A stretch of DNA of 64,000 nucleotides from Nissolia schottii. Taxonomy: Eukaryota; Streptophyta; Magnoliopsida; Fabales; Fabaceae. The notes under the pieces were generated by a model that was given only the letters and a program-made list of their open reading frames with translations, was not told the DNA's origin and ran no database searches. The position numbers were made by a program, and so were the translations under genes. Positions 24,862-35,671 of this stretch are shown here, one piece after another. Where the stretch lies: positions 61,561 to 125,560 of the forward strand of contig QANU01109201.1 of assembly GCA_003254905.1 (NCBI GenBank), written 5' to 3'. Within the stretch, counting starts at the first letter, position 1. The number at the start of each line of letters is the position of its first letter.

Positions 24862-25041
24862 TGGTAATGATTGTAAATGTTTGATTTGATAATGATTGTA
24901 AATGTTTCATTTGATTTGATTGTAATTTGTTTTTGGCCGTTGAGTTTTCAGCCTATAAATAGGCTCACCCTCAATTGTAAAAATATAACTCAGTATATAC
25001 AAACATATATTACTCTCCCACTGCTTTTATTATTCTTTACA
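24862..25041 (+). repeat. 5' LTR of the short-LTR copia element
   Basis: This is 180 bp long, with a CCTATAAATAGG-type TATA box near 24950, and is followed directly by the primer-binding site. Confidence 0.85.
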
Positions 25042-25667
25042 TGGTATCAGTTAGTCACTCTCTCTTTCCCCTCTAAACGCCGTTGTCGCCTTAGTTTCTT
25101 CGCTTCCCGTGCACCATTTTTTTTCTCATCGCTAGCACCTTATCTCCTCCATCCTCTGCTGCACCCACCGATGATTTTTGGGGCCTTTTCGACATCTCAC
25201 GCCCCTTCCACACGCCGTTGCACCGAGTTGTATTCCAAGACAGCTGGGTTGTATTCCCCAAGCAAGAAAGCCACTAGCACCATAAGCATTATCAGGAGAG
25301 CACCAGTGCAATGATGACGACATTGTTTTCTATCACTGTCGTCGCTGCCTCCAACCGCTCCTCCACTTCCGCTATGCTTCCTGTTTCCACTTGAGGTCCT
25401 TTGCAAGCCGCGTAGCAGCGTTGTCACGACTCTGCCATGGGTGTTCCGCCGCCGCCTGAATTTGTGTTTCGCTGTTGTCTACATCTGCCGTCTAAATCAA
25501 ACGTTTTTTGCCTGAGAAAGTGACTTGGTGACTTTTTCTTTTTCGAGACTAACTCCAGCCCCTGCCCCAAACCAACAGAAAACAAAACAGAAACAAACAA
25601 AAACAAAACCCAAATAGCAACCAACCCTAGCCCAACCCAAACTGCAACAAACAAAAAACCCAACGGC

Positions 25668-26783
25668 CAAAAACTCAATGACCAAAGACAAATTACAATC
25701 AAATCAAATCAAACATTTACAATCATTAACATCCCCCCTCAACTCAAGTAGTCTTTGATCAAACCAACTTGAGTTTGGAGACCAGTGTTGAAGCGACCAG
25801 GATGATGTGCTTTAGTGAATATGTCAGCGGGGTTGGTCAAGAGTCCCAATTGAGATGAGGCGAAGGGCACCACGCAAAATGTGTTGACGAATAAAGTGAC
25901 AATTAATCTCAATGTGTTTGATACGCTCATGGAAGACATCATTATGAGCAATTTGAATAGTGCTTCGATTGTCACAATATAGATCAGTAGTAGAGGATTG
26001 TGAGATGCCCAAATCATCAAGGAGCCAACGTAGCCAAAGGAGTTCAGAAGTGGTGTCGGCAAGAGCTTGATATTCACTCCCAGTACACTTGGTCAGTCAA
26101 TTTATGACCGCTCCACGATCTACTCATTATGCTGCTGTTCTTCGCATTCTCCGCTATATCAAAGGAACATTGTTTCATGGGCTCCACTTCTCTGCCCGCT
26201 CTTCATTAACCCTTTGCGCCTACACTGATGCGGATTGGGGTGGTGATCCTACTGATCGTCATTCTACCATAGCCTATCGCATCTTTCTCGGTGACTCACT
26301 TATCTCATGGCGAAGCAAGAAACAAACATTGACTGCTCGCTCCAGTACTGGGCTGAATATTGAGCTCTTGCCGACACCACTTCTGAACTCCTTTGGTTAC
26401 ATTGGATCCTTGATGATTTGGGCATCTCACAACCCTCTCCTACTGATCTATATTGTGACAATCGAAGCGCTATTCAAATTGCTCATAAAGATGTCTTCCA
26501 TGAGCGTACCAAACACATTGAGATTGATTGTCACTTCATCCGTCAACACATTTTGCATGGTGCCCTTCACCTCATCTCAATTGGGACACTTGACCAACTC
26601 ACTAACATATTCACTAAAGCACATCATCCTAGTGGCTTCAACACTTTGGTCTCCAAACTCAAGTTGGTTTCATCAAAGACTACTTGAGTTTGAAGGAGGA
26701 TGTTAATGATTGTAAATGTTTGATTTGATAATGATTGTAAATGTTTGATTTGATTTGATTGTAATTTGTCTTTGGTCGTTGGG
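25668..26783. repeat. Large inverted repeat within the copia element
   Basis: Sequence 25668-26086 is the reverse complement of about 26345-26783, covering the RNase H 3' end and the start of the LTR, with a spacer of about 260 bp. Arms are over 400 bp and clearly similar by eye. It looks like a second copy of the family joined head to head and truncated. Confidence 0.8.
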
Positions 26784-26880
26784 TTTTCAGCCTATAAATA
26801 AGCTCACCCTCAATTGTAAAAATATAACTCAGTATATACAAACATATATTACTCTCCCACTGCTTTTATTATTCTTTACA
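26701..26880 (+). repeat. 3' LTR of the short-LTR copia element
   Basis: This 180 bp repeat is preceded by a G-rich stretch (GAGTTTGAAGGAGGA) that fits a polypurine tract. Confidence 0.85.
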
Positions 26881-27438
26881 TATAAGAATATCAAAGTCCC
26901 TGAATACGTAACCATAATCATTGAGGTCTTCGTACTGGCACTGGGAAGCATGTGTCATTCCCCTCCTTCTCGTCCTAACTATTAGTGTACGCCATCCAGG
27001 AGCGAGAGTAGGAACTGTAACTATAGGTGGGGTTGCGGGAGCCTCGTGAGGAACATCGTCTGTCAACTCCCTCAGTGTTGGTTCAATATCTTCGGAAGCA
27101 AACCGTAGAAACCTTTGCGTCGAGACCTCGTACCAGTGAAAGTGTTAGAAAGAGGGCCTAGAGTCTACAGTAAAGGACTACGACACTACCCTATCTGCAC
27201 AAATATCCCATGCCCCGTGCCATCTCACATGAAATACACACCATTCGGTCCGTTCAGCCCCCCTTTGCATCCTTCGTGTGTAGGCGGCCGATGTCAATCG
27301 GCAGTCGAGGTATCCACTGGGTACCACCAAATTGTCGAACCACACAGTTTGCGTGGTGCCACTCAACTGCAGTGAAGTAGATAAGGGTAGTATTTGATGC
27401 GCATATTGCATCCTGTTTTGAAAAAAAATTAATAATTA

Positions 27439-27566
27439 CTTACATGGGAGTCGATTTAAATTGACTCCCTTTATAAGAAAATTGGTTTATTTTGGGGAAC
27501 AACTTTGCAATTAGTTCATTGTAGAAATGATCTATTTTCTTTATTTTATTTCAGTAAAAAAATCCC
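27439..27566 (-). repeat. Right inverted repeat of the PMD transposon
   Basis: This pairs with 23711-23820 in reverse complement and is followed by GGGATAACTA, the candidate target duplication. Confidence 0.75.
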
Positions 27567-27835
27567 GGGATAACTAATATTTTCTATTTTTATATGACGA
27601 ATAACAAATTTTGGCTAATTGGATTAGCTTTTAAAAAAATATTTTTTTAAAATAATAAGTGTTAAAATATAATTTAAGAAATGTATTTTTTTTTGCAATA
27701 AGGTAAAATATCTTTGTTTTCGTAAGTTTAGAATAAACTTTTAAGTAGTGGGTGTCATAGTCAAATATATATATTGTGTCGATATATAATTGGATGATAA
27801 TGTAAAACTTTTTATACTGTTTGTGTATTCCAATT

Positions 27836-28240
27836 AGGCCCCATTTGGTACATTACATAGGATAAGGCATGATAGTATTAAAGTTGATAGTATAACGTCT
27901 GATAATATAGTATAACAAATACGTTGTATAAATTTTTATGCTATCCACTATTTGACTATTTGTCGAAGATAATACATTATTGAAATCAACTTAGTTAATA
28001 AAATATTGTTAAAGAAATTGATAAATACAATTAAGAATTATGACATTATTATAAGTAATTAAAAAAACAACTAAACCAACAACAATAAAGTGAAATTAAA
28101 AACTAAGGTCTCGTTTGGTACATTGGTTAGGTCCAATAGTATTAGACCTGATAGTGTAAGGTGTGATAATATAGTATAAAAAATACATTGCATAAGTTTC
28201 TATATTATACAATGTTTGGTGTACATATGTAATTGTATAA
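27836..28240. mobile_element. Two related MITE-like fragments in direct order
   Basis: GGCCCCATTTGGTACATT (27838) and GGTCTCGTTTGGTACATT (28110) each begin a similar AT-rich stretch with GATAATATAGTATAA and ATA(C/T)AnTG(T/C)ATAA blocks. GGCCCCGTTTGGTA-type ends are common in plant hAT and Harbinger MITEs. Ends are not clean, so boundaries are approximate. The rest of 27577-28251 shows nothing else. Confidence 0.5.
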
Positions 28241-28689
28241 TATTATTTTACAGTTCTGCTACATGTACACCCAAAAACCATACACCCGTACATACACTGT
28301 CATTTTATACGGTATTATTGTCAATTAATACGGAATACTGTACACTTTCTTCATTTAGAAAACACGCAGTCCCATGCGCATTAAATATTCGCTATTTTCA
28401 AACCGCATCATTTTGCAACACAATTGTATCCTTATGCACCGTGATTCTCTCAGAAAAATCGCAAACAGAATTGTTTCAAACCTATACATATCCATACCAA
28501 ATAGAGAAGCAAAATCGCGAGCTCGTATCGGCAGCTGGAATCATCAAAATCGAAAATGCCAATCAAATACTATGTGGTGAATTCTTATGCGCATTTGTTG
28601 TTGATTTGCATGGGGGATTTTGTTTTGTTCGGAGGTTTTGTCAATTTCTGGTGTGTTGAAGCATGCATTAAGCGTTTTTGTGCATATTT

Positions 28690-29690
28690 TGACATGTTGC
28701 ATAATGTGCAAACATTAAGTTGCCATGTGTGCAAACATTAATTGGGCATATGTGCAAACATTATTTGCAGCCACATCATCTGTCTATTTGCGTGTGGAAG
28801 ATGTGCACGTTAGCATATTCTCAACATTTCACGCATTAAACCATAAACATTGTAAACAGCTTGATACGATTTGTAGATATAAACATTAGATGGATTGATA
28901 CATACATTAAGCCTTTTTTATGCACAAAAAATGCAGATTTTGGCGTGTTGCATAATGTGCATACTTTAAGTGACATATGTACAAACAATAAGTGAAAATA
29001 TGTGCAAACATTATTCGCACGCACACTATTTGTCTGTGGGTGATGAGGATGTGCATTTTAGCACATTCTCAACAATTAAATACATTAAACCATAACCACT
29101 GTAACCCATTTTAACTCAGTTTTTATGAACAAAAAATACATTAAAATACATTAAGCTTTAAGCATTTTTATGAACAAAAAATACATTTTGAGCATTAAGC
29201 TTTTTATGAACAAAAAATACATCTTTTTGCTTGTGGCATGATATGCAAACTTTAGACGGGTATATGTGCAAACATTAAGTGGGCATATGTGCAAACATTA
29301 TGCACATCCACCCTATTTACTTCAACAATTAAATACATTAAACCATAACCACTGTAACCCATTTTAACGCAGTTTTTTATGAACAAAAAATACATTACAA
29401 TACATTAAGCTTTAAGCCTTTTTATGAACAAAAAATACATTTTGTGCATTAAGCTTTTTTTGAACAAAAAATACATCTTTTGGCTTGTGGCATGATGTGC
29501 AAACTTTAGATGGGCATATGTGCAAATATTAAGTGGGCATATGTGCAAACATTATGCACATCCACCCTATTTACTTCAACAATTAAATACATGACGTTCT
29601 TACCAGTACACCTTAAAGAGTGCATATGTGCAAACGTTAAGGGGTCATATGTTCAAACGTTAGGTGCACATATGTGCAAACATTATTAAC
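28690..29690. repeat. Left subterminal array of TGTGCAAACATTA motifs and a ~258 bp tandem repeat
   Basis: More than ten copies of (A)TGTGCAAACATTA, mostly in one orientation, are spread through this kilobase. A larger unit starting CAACAATTAAATACATTAAACC recurs at about 29069 and 29327, with a stub at about 29577. The region also contains repeated GAACAAAAAATACATT blocks. Confidence 0.85.
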
Positions 29691-29852
29691 AAGCCATTGA
29701 TGGCGAAAACAAAAAATTGTAACATTACAGGCTATGTTGCCGATACAATATTTTTCATATATTTACTGAAATATTTACATTAAGAAAATGTTAGATATAA
29801 GAAAAAAATAAGTGGTTGTATTGTGTTCCAAAAAACTATCTCCTACGTTTTT

Positions 29853-32800
29853 TCAATTTCCCCCATCCCCAAGGAGTTCGGCTGTGCTGATATCTGCATA
29901 AGGGCTTTTCTGCAGCCTCCCCTTTCGTTGTTGTCGTGGTGCAGATTTGGCATTGGGCACAACCTCTTCGACATCAGATCCAGATAAGCTGTCAGATATT
30001 GGACCCCTTGTAGGCTCATTGGGCATCTCCAAGAGCTTCGCTCTGAGACAGTTTTGCGGCGACAGAGCTGACGACAACAACACGTTCTTGCGTATTTCTG
30101 CAAGTTGTTTATGTAATGACGCTAAAGATGTTAAAAACTAAATGACCAGGTATTTTAAACAACATACAGGCATGGTACTTACATTGTCCCATTCTGGCAT
30201 TGTCTTGCCGTTTGGATAGAAAATGGATGGGTCCCACATCTCCACCCACTTGATCACGAACAACCCATAATCATATTTGAAGATACAAATCAGAAACCAG
30301 AATCAAGTAAAATTATACATAATTGTTCAGCAAGTAATAACTACGAGTTGTGTACGGAGCATACGTGTTAGGCTGCCCTGGCACATCAACGTACTTAATG
30401 GGGAACCCGACCCCATACAAATCAAAACCCTCCACTGATCGGTGCACAAGTTCCTCCACCACCATCGACTGGGAAATAAATAAATAAATAAATAACCAAG
30501 CAATTGTATGCATGTAAGATCAGAACATAGAGCAGTGGTGAGAGTGAGCACATTACCACATACTGGTCGATGCTTCCCCTTTTCCTACCCAGACTTTTTG
30601 TATGCTTTGCATCAAGGACGAAAAGTTTTCTTCCTGGCACGTTAAGGGCATATAGCCACCAGTGCTCTTCATTTACCAGTGACAAAAAGATCTGCAGAAT
30701 TGCACAAACCATATCAGCACATTATTCAAGAGTGCAACCAATTAAAACAATATATAAACATTATTATTACCCATTTCTTTCCTTTGAGCATGTACTGCTC
30801 AAAGTAGATAGCCTCATTTTCGTATCCGGGGGCCAACGGGGTGTAAATTCAGTCACTGGTGAACCACGGGAGGTTACATTTGATTAGTGCCGGCTACAAT
30901 ATTGAGGATGGAGAAGAGTTAGAGCAATATTGTTTTGAAAGCGAGTAAAAGAATTTAGTAGAAAAGATGGGGTTTAGGAGTATACCATCATGAATGGGGT
31001 GATGCAGTGGCACCGCGTCCTGAAGCGCTCGCAGTCAGCGCCATTTAACACGTAGCAAATGTAATTCATGAACTGAATGCACAAAACATTAATCAAATGC
31101 GCAAACATTAATCACAACCCAAAACAAATCAAAGGATTGAAATATAGAGACAAAGAGTGCCATACCCTAGTGTCGATGTGAGCCCTTGGTCGCATGCTTC
31201 GGGCTGCTCTCCAGATCAGCCACACATCAGGTCGGTTCATCAAGTTCCCCAACTCAGAACCCTGATCACTTCTCCTGTCAATCATCCAATTGTAGATGAG
31301 TTCCAATTGCGTCTGCGTAGGTTGTGGGAGGGGATCAGGTTGTGGTGCTTCAATCCCAAGATCAAAGCTTGGGGGTGCAATGTTCGTTTGCTGTTCAACA
31401 CTCCGGGGTTCATTGATGTGATGGCTCGATGGGGGGTTGGCAGCGATGGCTCAATGGGGTGTGCAGCTACTAACCCCATAGGGCACGGGGGGTTGACTCG
31501 TCAGCATCATCGCATAGGATGTCTGACACAACCCATTGGACAACATTGTCCAGTGATTGCTCACCAGCAATGTATCATCTACATCATCGCACTGTGGACT
31601 ACAAATGGAAGAGACCATGTCAGAAACACTTTATGCAAACATTATGTATACATATGTGCAAACTTTATTAAATAGTTGGATACTTACCTGTATACAGAAG
31701 TGGCTGACAGGGATGAAACAACAACAGCCATGTTGGCCCCCTGCTGGGCAACATTGTCTTGTGATTGATTACAAGAAATGTTGTAGTCCACATCATCACA
31801 TTGTGGACTACAAATGGAATATACCATGTCAGTGAAACTTTGTGCAAACATTATGTACAGATATGCATAAACATTACACGCATATATGTTCAAACTTTAT
31901 TGAATAGTTAGATACTTGCCTGTGTACAGCAGTGGCTGGCAGGGGCGAAATGGCAACAACCATGTTGGCCACTACATCAGGTGGCATGTCATGTTGCAGT
32001 GGCGCTTCTTCACTGGTGTCTGGCTCGCCATGCTGCGTGAGCAGCAGCATGCCGTGGCAAACATCGATGGTTGTTGCAGCAACCTCGTCGTTAAAGTCGG
32101 GTGAGGATTCGTGCAAGGCCTCAGCATGTGCCTTCTTGACAAGCCTCTGACGCTTGTATACATTCATGACTGTATTCCCCGCACCGTTTCCTTGTTTATT
32201 TGCCGCTTCCGGCGTGCCATCCAGCTTGGCATCCAGACGGGCCTTGACCTTCTTGGTCTTTCGCGGAACAACGTTGACTATTCCCTGGCACATAAATCAC
32301 CAAATGAATTGTTAGGGGAATGTTGAGAACAATCATAACGTAAAACAGTAATGTGTAAGTGTGCTTACCACTGCGCTGCTCCGCTCCGCCTTCACCATTT
32401 CCTTCATTCGATCATATGTCCAGTACCGGATCCATGGCGGGAGTGGATCACTACGAAGGTTGAATGGCCCAAACGTCTGTGCATGGAATTACAGGACTTT
32501 GTGGATGAAATGGAGAGTACTAGTGGCATACATTACACATTGGAGGTAATTGTATAAACTTTACAGCAATAAATATGCAAACTTTACATGACAGGGTGCA
32601 AAACCATGGCAAACACATTACCTCCAACACAAATAGACACCCACTAATTGTCTTTAGCTTGTTTGTCCGGTATTACCGGATACCTTCAACAATGCTTGAG
32701 TGAATGTATTGAGACCAGTTGTAGCGGGTTGGGTGGTCAACATCCACGATTGTAGCAAGGTACGCCGGCTTCGAAATTGGGCACTGTTGGGACACAAAAA

Positions 32801-33471
32801 GTATTTTAATGCAGCCATTAAAAATGCTCTTCGGAAGGTGTGCCCAACCGGACTTTGTTGAACCATGGCAATGAGCTGGCCGATGGTTTGTCTCTTGAAC
32901 GGGGCTAGCAGTGTGGAATGCTCAGGACCAACATTGGTGAATTTCGCCCCTGCACAGAAAAATGTGTTAGCACGTTTTTAGAGTACTTGATGATACATAT
33001 ATGTGTGTGTGTGTGTGGACAATTTACCCTGGCATGGAAGACCCAATGCTGCGCCGATCAGGTAGGTCTTAACATCCACCAGCCCAAATGAAGTGTTAGG
33101 GTAATGACCATTAAGGTCATAGGAGTTAGCAAGGGCGAGCATCAAAGGGTGGCCGACTTGACCACCCTCAATGTCCAACAATGTGCCGAACCCCATTGAT
33201 TCGACATCCTCCCACTGTTCAGGTGTTAATGAGGCGCACAACTTTGTCAACATTTTAGTTGAACAACGCGTCTCAATCTTGCACTGCATACATTCAGAAA
33301 CAACATATTAGCTCTGCCTTGACACAATTAAATGAATTAGATGGAGGAAGGCTTGATGTTTCCTACCCTTCTGTTGTCAGTGCTGGCATGTGGGATATTT
33401 CCCAGCTCAAAGTCCTGATCAGCATCCTTGGCCGCTTCCTTGCCCTTGTTTGATTTTCTTGGAGGAGCCAT
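29853..33471 (-). pseudogene. Ulp1-like C48 cysteine protease gene of the transposon
   Basis: The start is probably at 33471 (MAPPRKSNKGKEAAKD). Exons then encode a DUF1985-like N-terminal part (about 33288-32980, TPEQWEDVESMGFGTLL), a helical part (32948-32640, VGHTFRRAFLMAALKYFL), a basic linker and the protease domain. In the protease, NEEHWWLYALN supplies the catalytic His and FVLDAK the Asp (30600-30690). The block YDYGLFVIKWVEMWDPS (about 30220-30280) aligns with the usual DCGLFVIKWVEMW, so the catalytic Cys codon at 30267-30269 reads Tyr (TAT). A stop near 32685 and a frame shift near 32775 add to the damage. A ~240 bp exon-plus-intron unit is repeated between about 31560 and 31950. 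Splice sites look plausible (GT-AG). It is probably inactive as a protease. Confidence 0.65.
31560..31950 (-). repeat. Tandem exon-intron duplication in the Ulp1 gene
   Basis: The blocks GGACTACAAATGGAA...ACCATGTCAG, then CAAACATTATGTA, then CTTTATT.AATAGTT.GATACTT and GCAGTGGCTG-like sequence recur about 200-240 bp apart. At least two units are clear and a third partial unit begins near 31920. Confidence 0.7.
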
Positions 33472-33529
33472 TCCTACAATAAGGAATTGATTTAACATTA
33501 CCAAATTTATTCAAGCGCAAATGATCAAA

Positions 33530-33960
33530 CAATAAACAGAATCTTGTCCAAATGAAAACGCAATGGTGTGCAAACATTTTGTGAAAAATGTGCAAACATT
33601 ATGTGCAAAATGTGCAAACATTATCACATAATCAGAAATACTGTCCAAATGGCAATGCAATAAACAGACAGACATTGTGCAAATATTGTGAAAAAAATAT
33701 GCAAACATTATTAGCAAAATGTGCAAACACTCTCACATAATCAGAATCTTGTCCAAGGGGGAATGTTTGCAACGGATAGACAGAGTGTGCAAACATTATG
33801 TGAAAAATATGCAAATATTATGAGCAAAATGTGCAAACATTATCACATAATCATAATCTTGTCCACTGGGACTGCAATCAACGCACATACGTAGTGTGCA
33901 AACATTATGTGAAAATTATGCTAACATTATGAGCAAAATGTACAAACATTAATCTTATTC
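33530..33960. repeat. Right subterminal array, four ~115 bp units
   Basis: Units contain CACATAATCAGAATCTTGTCCA followed by two or three TGTGCAAACATTATG motifs. About four units lie in tandem, with the motif in the same orientation as in the left array. Confidence 0.85.
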
Positions 33961-34752
33961 ATTTTTGCAAAAATAGTAACGGTCGTTGAACCATTACTTT
34001 TTAAACGAAATGCTCTCGAAATGAAACATGAAGAAAAACCTGTACATACGCCGAACCAAATCGTAGAACAAACCCTAATATCAAGAAACAGATGCAAAAA
34101 CCATATAGAATCACAGTAATATTGCACAGGAAATGCAAGTATTGAAGGGAAAAACGTTTTTACAAGATAAAAGCAAAGAAGCATAGAAGGAGATGCACTC
34201 ACCAGCGTTCGAGGTATTTCTTTCGTCGTCGGTTGCCTTTCTTGGTGGAAGTTTGCGCAGAGAGCACAACATACATGAAGAGACGAAGCTTTGTGCAGCG
34301 ATGAGAGCAAAGACGAGGTAGAGTGGAGAACGAAGAGGACGAAGACGACGACGGGAGATCGAAGAGAGCGAGAGATTTTTCTTGAAATCCTATTTTCTGA
34401 GAGACGGTGAGAGAGGAAGTTGAGACGAACTGCAATACAAGCGGGAAGCGTGTCTTCACGCACGCAGTGGTGAGAGTCGGGGAGAGAGTGGATGAGGCGG
34501 TTATTTAGTGGGGTCCACCGTACACAAATACTGGTGTATGCAATAGGGATGTACATGGAGACTTTTTGTTGGAATAATTGACCCAAAAAAATGTTTGATG
34601 GAATAGATCATCTTGTTTCATGTTGGGGACGATTCGAGTTGTGTGTTGTTTTTGAACACCTAGACTTCACATCATTAACAGTATTTTCTTGGATAGCTTT
34701 ATTTATTTAATGACTACATATGTAGTGTGTTTTCTGCCTCCTTCTCTTACAG

Positions 34753-35301
34753 AGAGGAAACTGTGATTGCACTAGTCAAATTAGGAGCGGCTCCAGGTGC
34801 TGTTGATGATCAACATTAACATTTCCTCGAGGACAAACAGCAGCCGATTTAGCCTCAAATAGAGGACATAAAGGTATTGCTGGATATTTGGCTGAGGCAG
34901 ATCTAACAAGTCGATTATCTTCATTAACTGTGAATGAAAAAGAGATGCACAACATTGCCACAACCATAGCAACTGATGGTGCTTTTGAGTCTTCTGAGGC
35001 TGGTTCATCTAATATGACAGTGGACGGGCAACACTATCTAAAAGAATCACTTGCTGCTTTTCGAAAATCAGCTTATGCAGCTGCTTCAATCCAAGCAGCC
35101 TTCAGAGCAAGATCATTCTGTCCAAAAGTAGCAGTGATATTTCCGAAGCAACAGTTGACCTAGTTGCTGATTCATTGAACAAGGTTCAGAAGATGGGTCA
35201 CTTTGAGGATTATTTGCATTTTGCAGCTTTAAGTATTCAAAAGAGATATCGTGGGAAGAAAACATTTTTTGAAAATACGCAACCGCCTTGTAAAAGTTCA
35301 G
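34753..35301 (+). pseudogene. CAMTA calmodulin-binding transcription activator exon, broken
   Basis: This is one exon of a CAMTA (signal-responsive CG-1 family) gene. A CTTACAG acceptor precedes GAGGAAACTGTG and a GTACTTG donor follows 35301. It encodes the end of the ankyrin repeats (REETVIALVKLGAAPGAVDD, then QTAADLASNRGHKGIAGYLA), the SRLSSLTVNE block, and the first IQ-type helix (AYAAASIQAAFRARSF), then, in another frame, SDISEATVDLVADSLNKV and AALSIQKRYRG. There are about three small deletions: one base near 34813, about 14 bases near 35120 and eight bases near 35253. No upstream CG-1 or TIG exon and no downstream exon is in the window. Intron-like sequence continues to the N at 35672. 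It is a relic or captured fragment rather than a working gene. Confidence 0.88.
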
Positions 35302-35671
35302 GTACTTGTGCATTCTACTAGCATCATAATCACGCTAGCCTTCTAGATGCTTTTCTTGTTAAGTTCCTGTTTTTTTTTTTTTTCCTTTCTGAAAAATAGT
35401 TTTTTTTTTGGGTTGCAAAGTCTGAAATTGTTGTGATGATTGGAGCTTTTCTGTAAATGCAGCATGTAACATATTGTGATTTCATTTGGCATTTGCCATT
35501 TCATGTATTGCCCTTGCAATGTCGATTTTAGCTGCATGTCTGTCCTAGCTGTCAGTTTGCCAATTTTCATTAGCATTAGTGTTCTATTAATTTATTTTAT
35601 TGTCCTTGCATGCTTTTGCAATGGAGGTAATATTGCATCCTCATTTGACTTGATTCTTCTGTATGGGCGCA
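35302..35671 (+). other. Intron-like sequence after the CAMTA exon
   Basis: This T-rich sequence follows the donor site, with no coding signal. It stops at the N at 35672, where Athila-element sequence starts abruptly. Confidence 0.5.

Larger units (their letters stand above)
24862..26880 (+). mobile_element. Short-LTR Ty1/copia element, rearranged
   Basis: Two 180 bp direct repeats, 24862-25041 and 26701-26880, both start TGnTAATGATTGTAAATG and end TATTATTCTTTACA. TGGTATCAG, an initiator-tRNA-Met primer site, follows the first LTR. Flanks CATAA and TATAA suggest a 5 bp target duplication with one mismatch. Plus-strand copia RNase H text lies at about 26090-26690. The interior is mostly deleted and holds an inverted second copy of its own 3' end. 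It is a fossil with several breaks; the LTRs are similar, so it is moderately young. Confidence 0.82.
24367..27415 (-). pseudogene. Plant mobile domain (MAIN/PP7-long-form type) gene remnant
   Basis: Minus-strand text at about 27280-27400 includes YFTAVEWHHANCVVRQFGG and IPRLPIDIGRLHTKDAKG, close to the EWHHPDRVLRQFG motif of PMD proteins of the MAIN / phosphatase-7-long-form group. Downstream text at about 24405-24860 (AYADVELGQDDDSTHPIDG and a proline-rich tail) is probably the C-terminal region. The frame is interrupted by stops and frameshifts and by the copia insertion, and the N-terminal half of the usual domain is missing. PMD genes are often carried by transposons in plants. It is not functional as it stands. 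Confidence 0.6.
23711..27566 (-). mobile_element. PMD-carrying DNA transposon, Mutator-like
   Basis: The ends form a long inverted repeat (23711-23820 against 27439-27566) of roughly 70 percent identity, sharing TTTTTTTAC, AGAAAATAG.TCATTT, ACTAATTG, AATCAATTTT-like and TCGACTCCCAT blocks. GGGATAACAA (23701-23710) and GGGATAACTA (27567-27576) form a candidate 9-10 bp target duplication, a size typical of Mutator-like elements. Inside is a decayed minus-strand plant mobile domain gene. A short-LTR copia element is inserted at 24862-26880. No MURA transposase is visible, so it is non-autonomous. Confidence 0.72.
28252..34568 (-). mobile_element. DNA transposon carrying an Ulp1-like protease gene
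   Basis: The left end AGTTCTGCTACATGTACACCC...CATACACC and the reverse complement of the right end, AGTCTCCATGTACATCCC...CATACACC, form a short imperfect inverted repeat. The right end is set by comparison with a second copy at 53757-54063, which stops matching after GAGACTTTTTG. Inside is a minus-strand Ulp1 (C48) protease gene with introns. Dense TGTGCAAACATTA motifs fill both subterminal regions and some introns. Ulp1 genes are known cargo of Mutator-like and CACTA elements. No transposase is visible and no target duplication is clear. Confidence 0.62.

Noticed and set aside
25132-25700. Several open frames in the leader of the short-LTR copia element
   Set aside because: Low-complexity Ser/Leu/Val-rich text on both strands with no domain; consistent with non-coding leader.
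28690-29690. CRISPR-like array from the repeated TGTGCAAACATTA motif
   Set aside because: Repeats are short, irregularly spaced and degenerate in a plant transposon; no spacer regularity and no bacterial context.
34776-35008. Minus-strand frames over the CAMTA exon
   Set aside because: Plus-strand translation matches CAMTA ankyrin and IQ blocks; the minus-strand frames are shadows.
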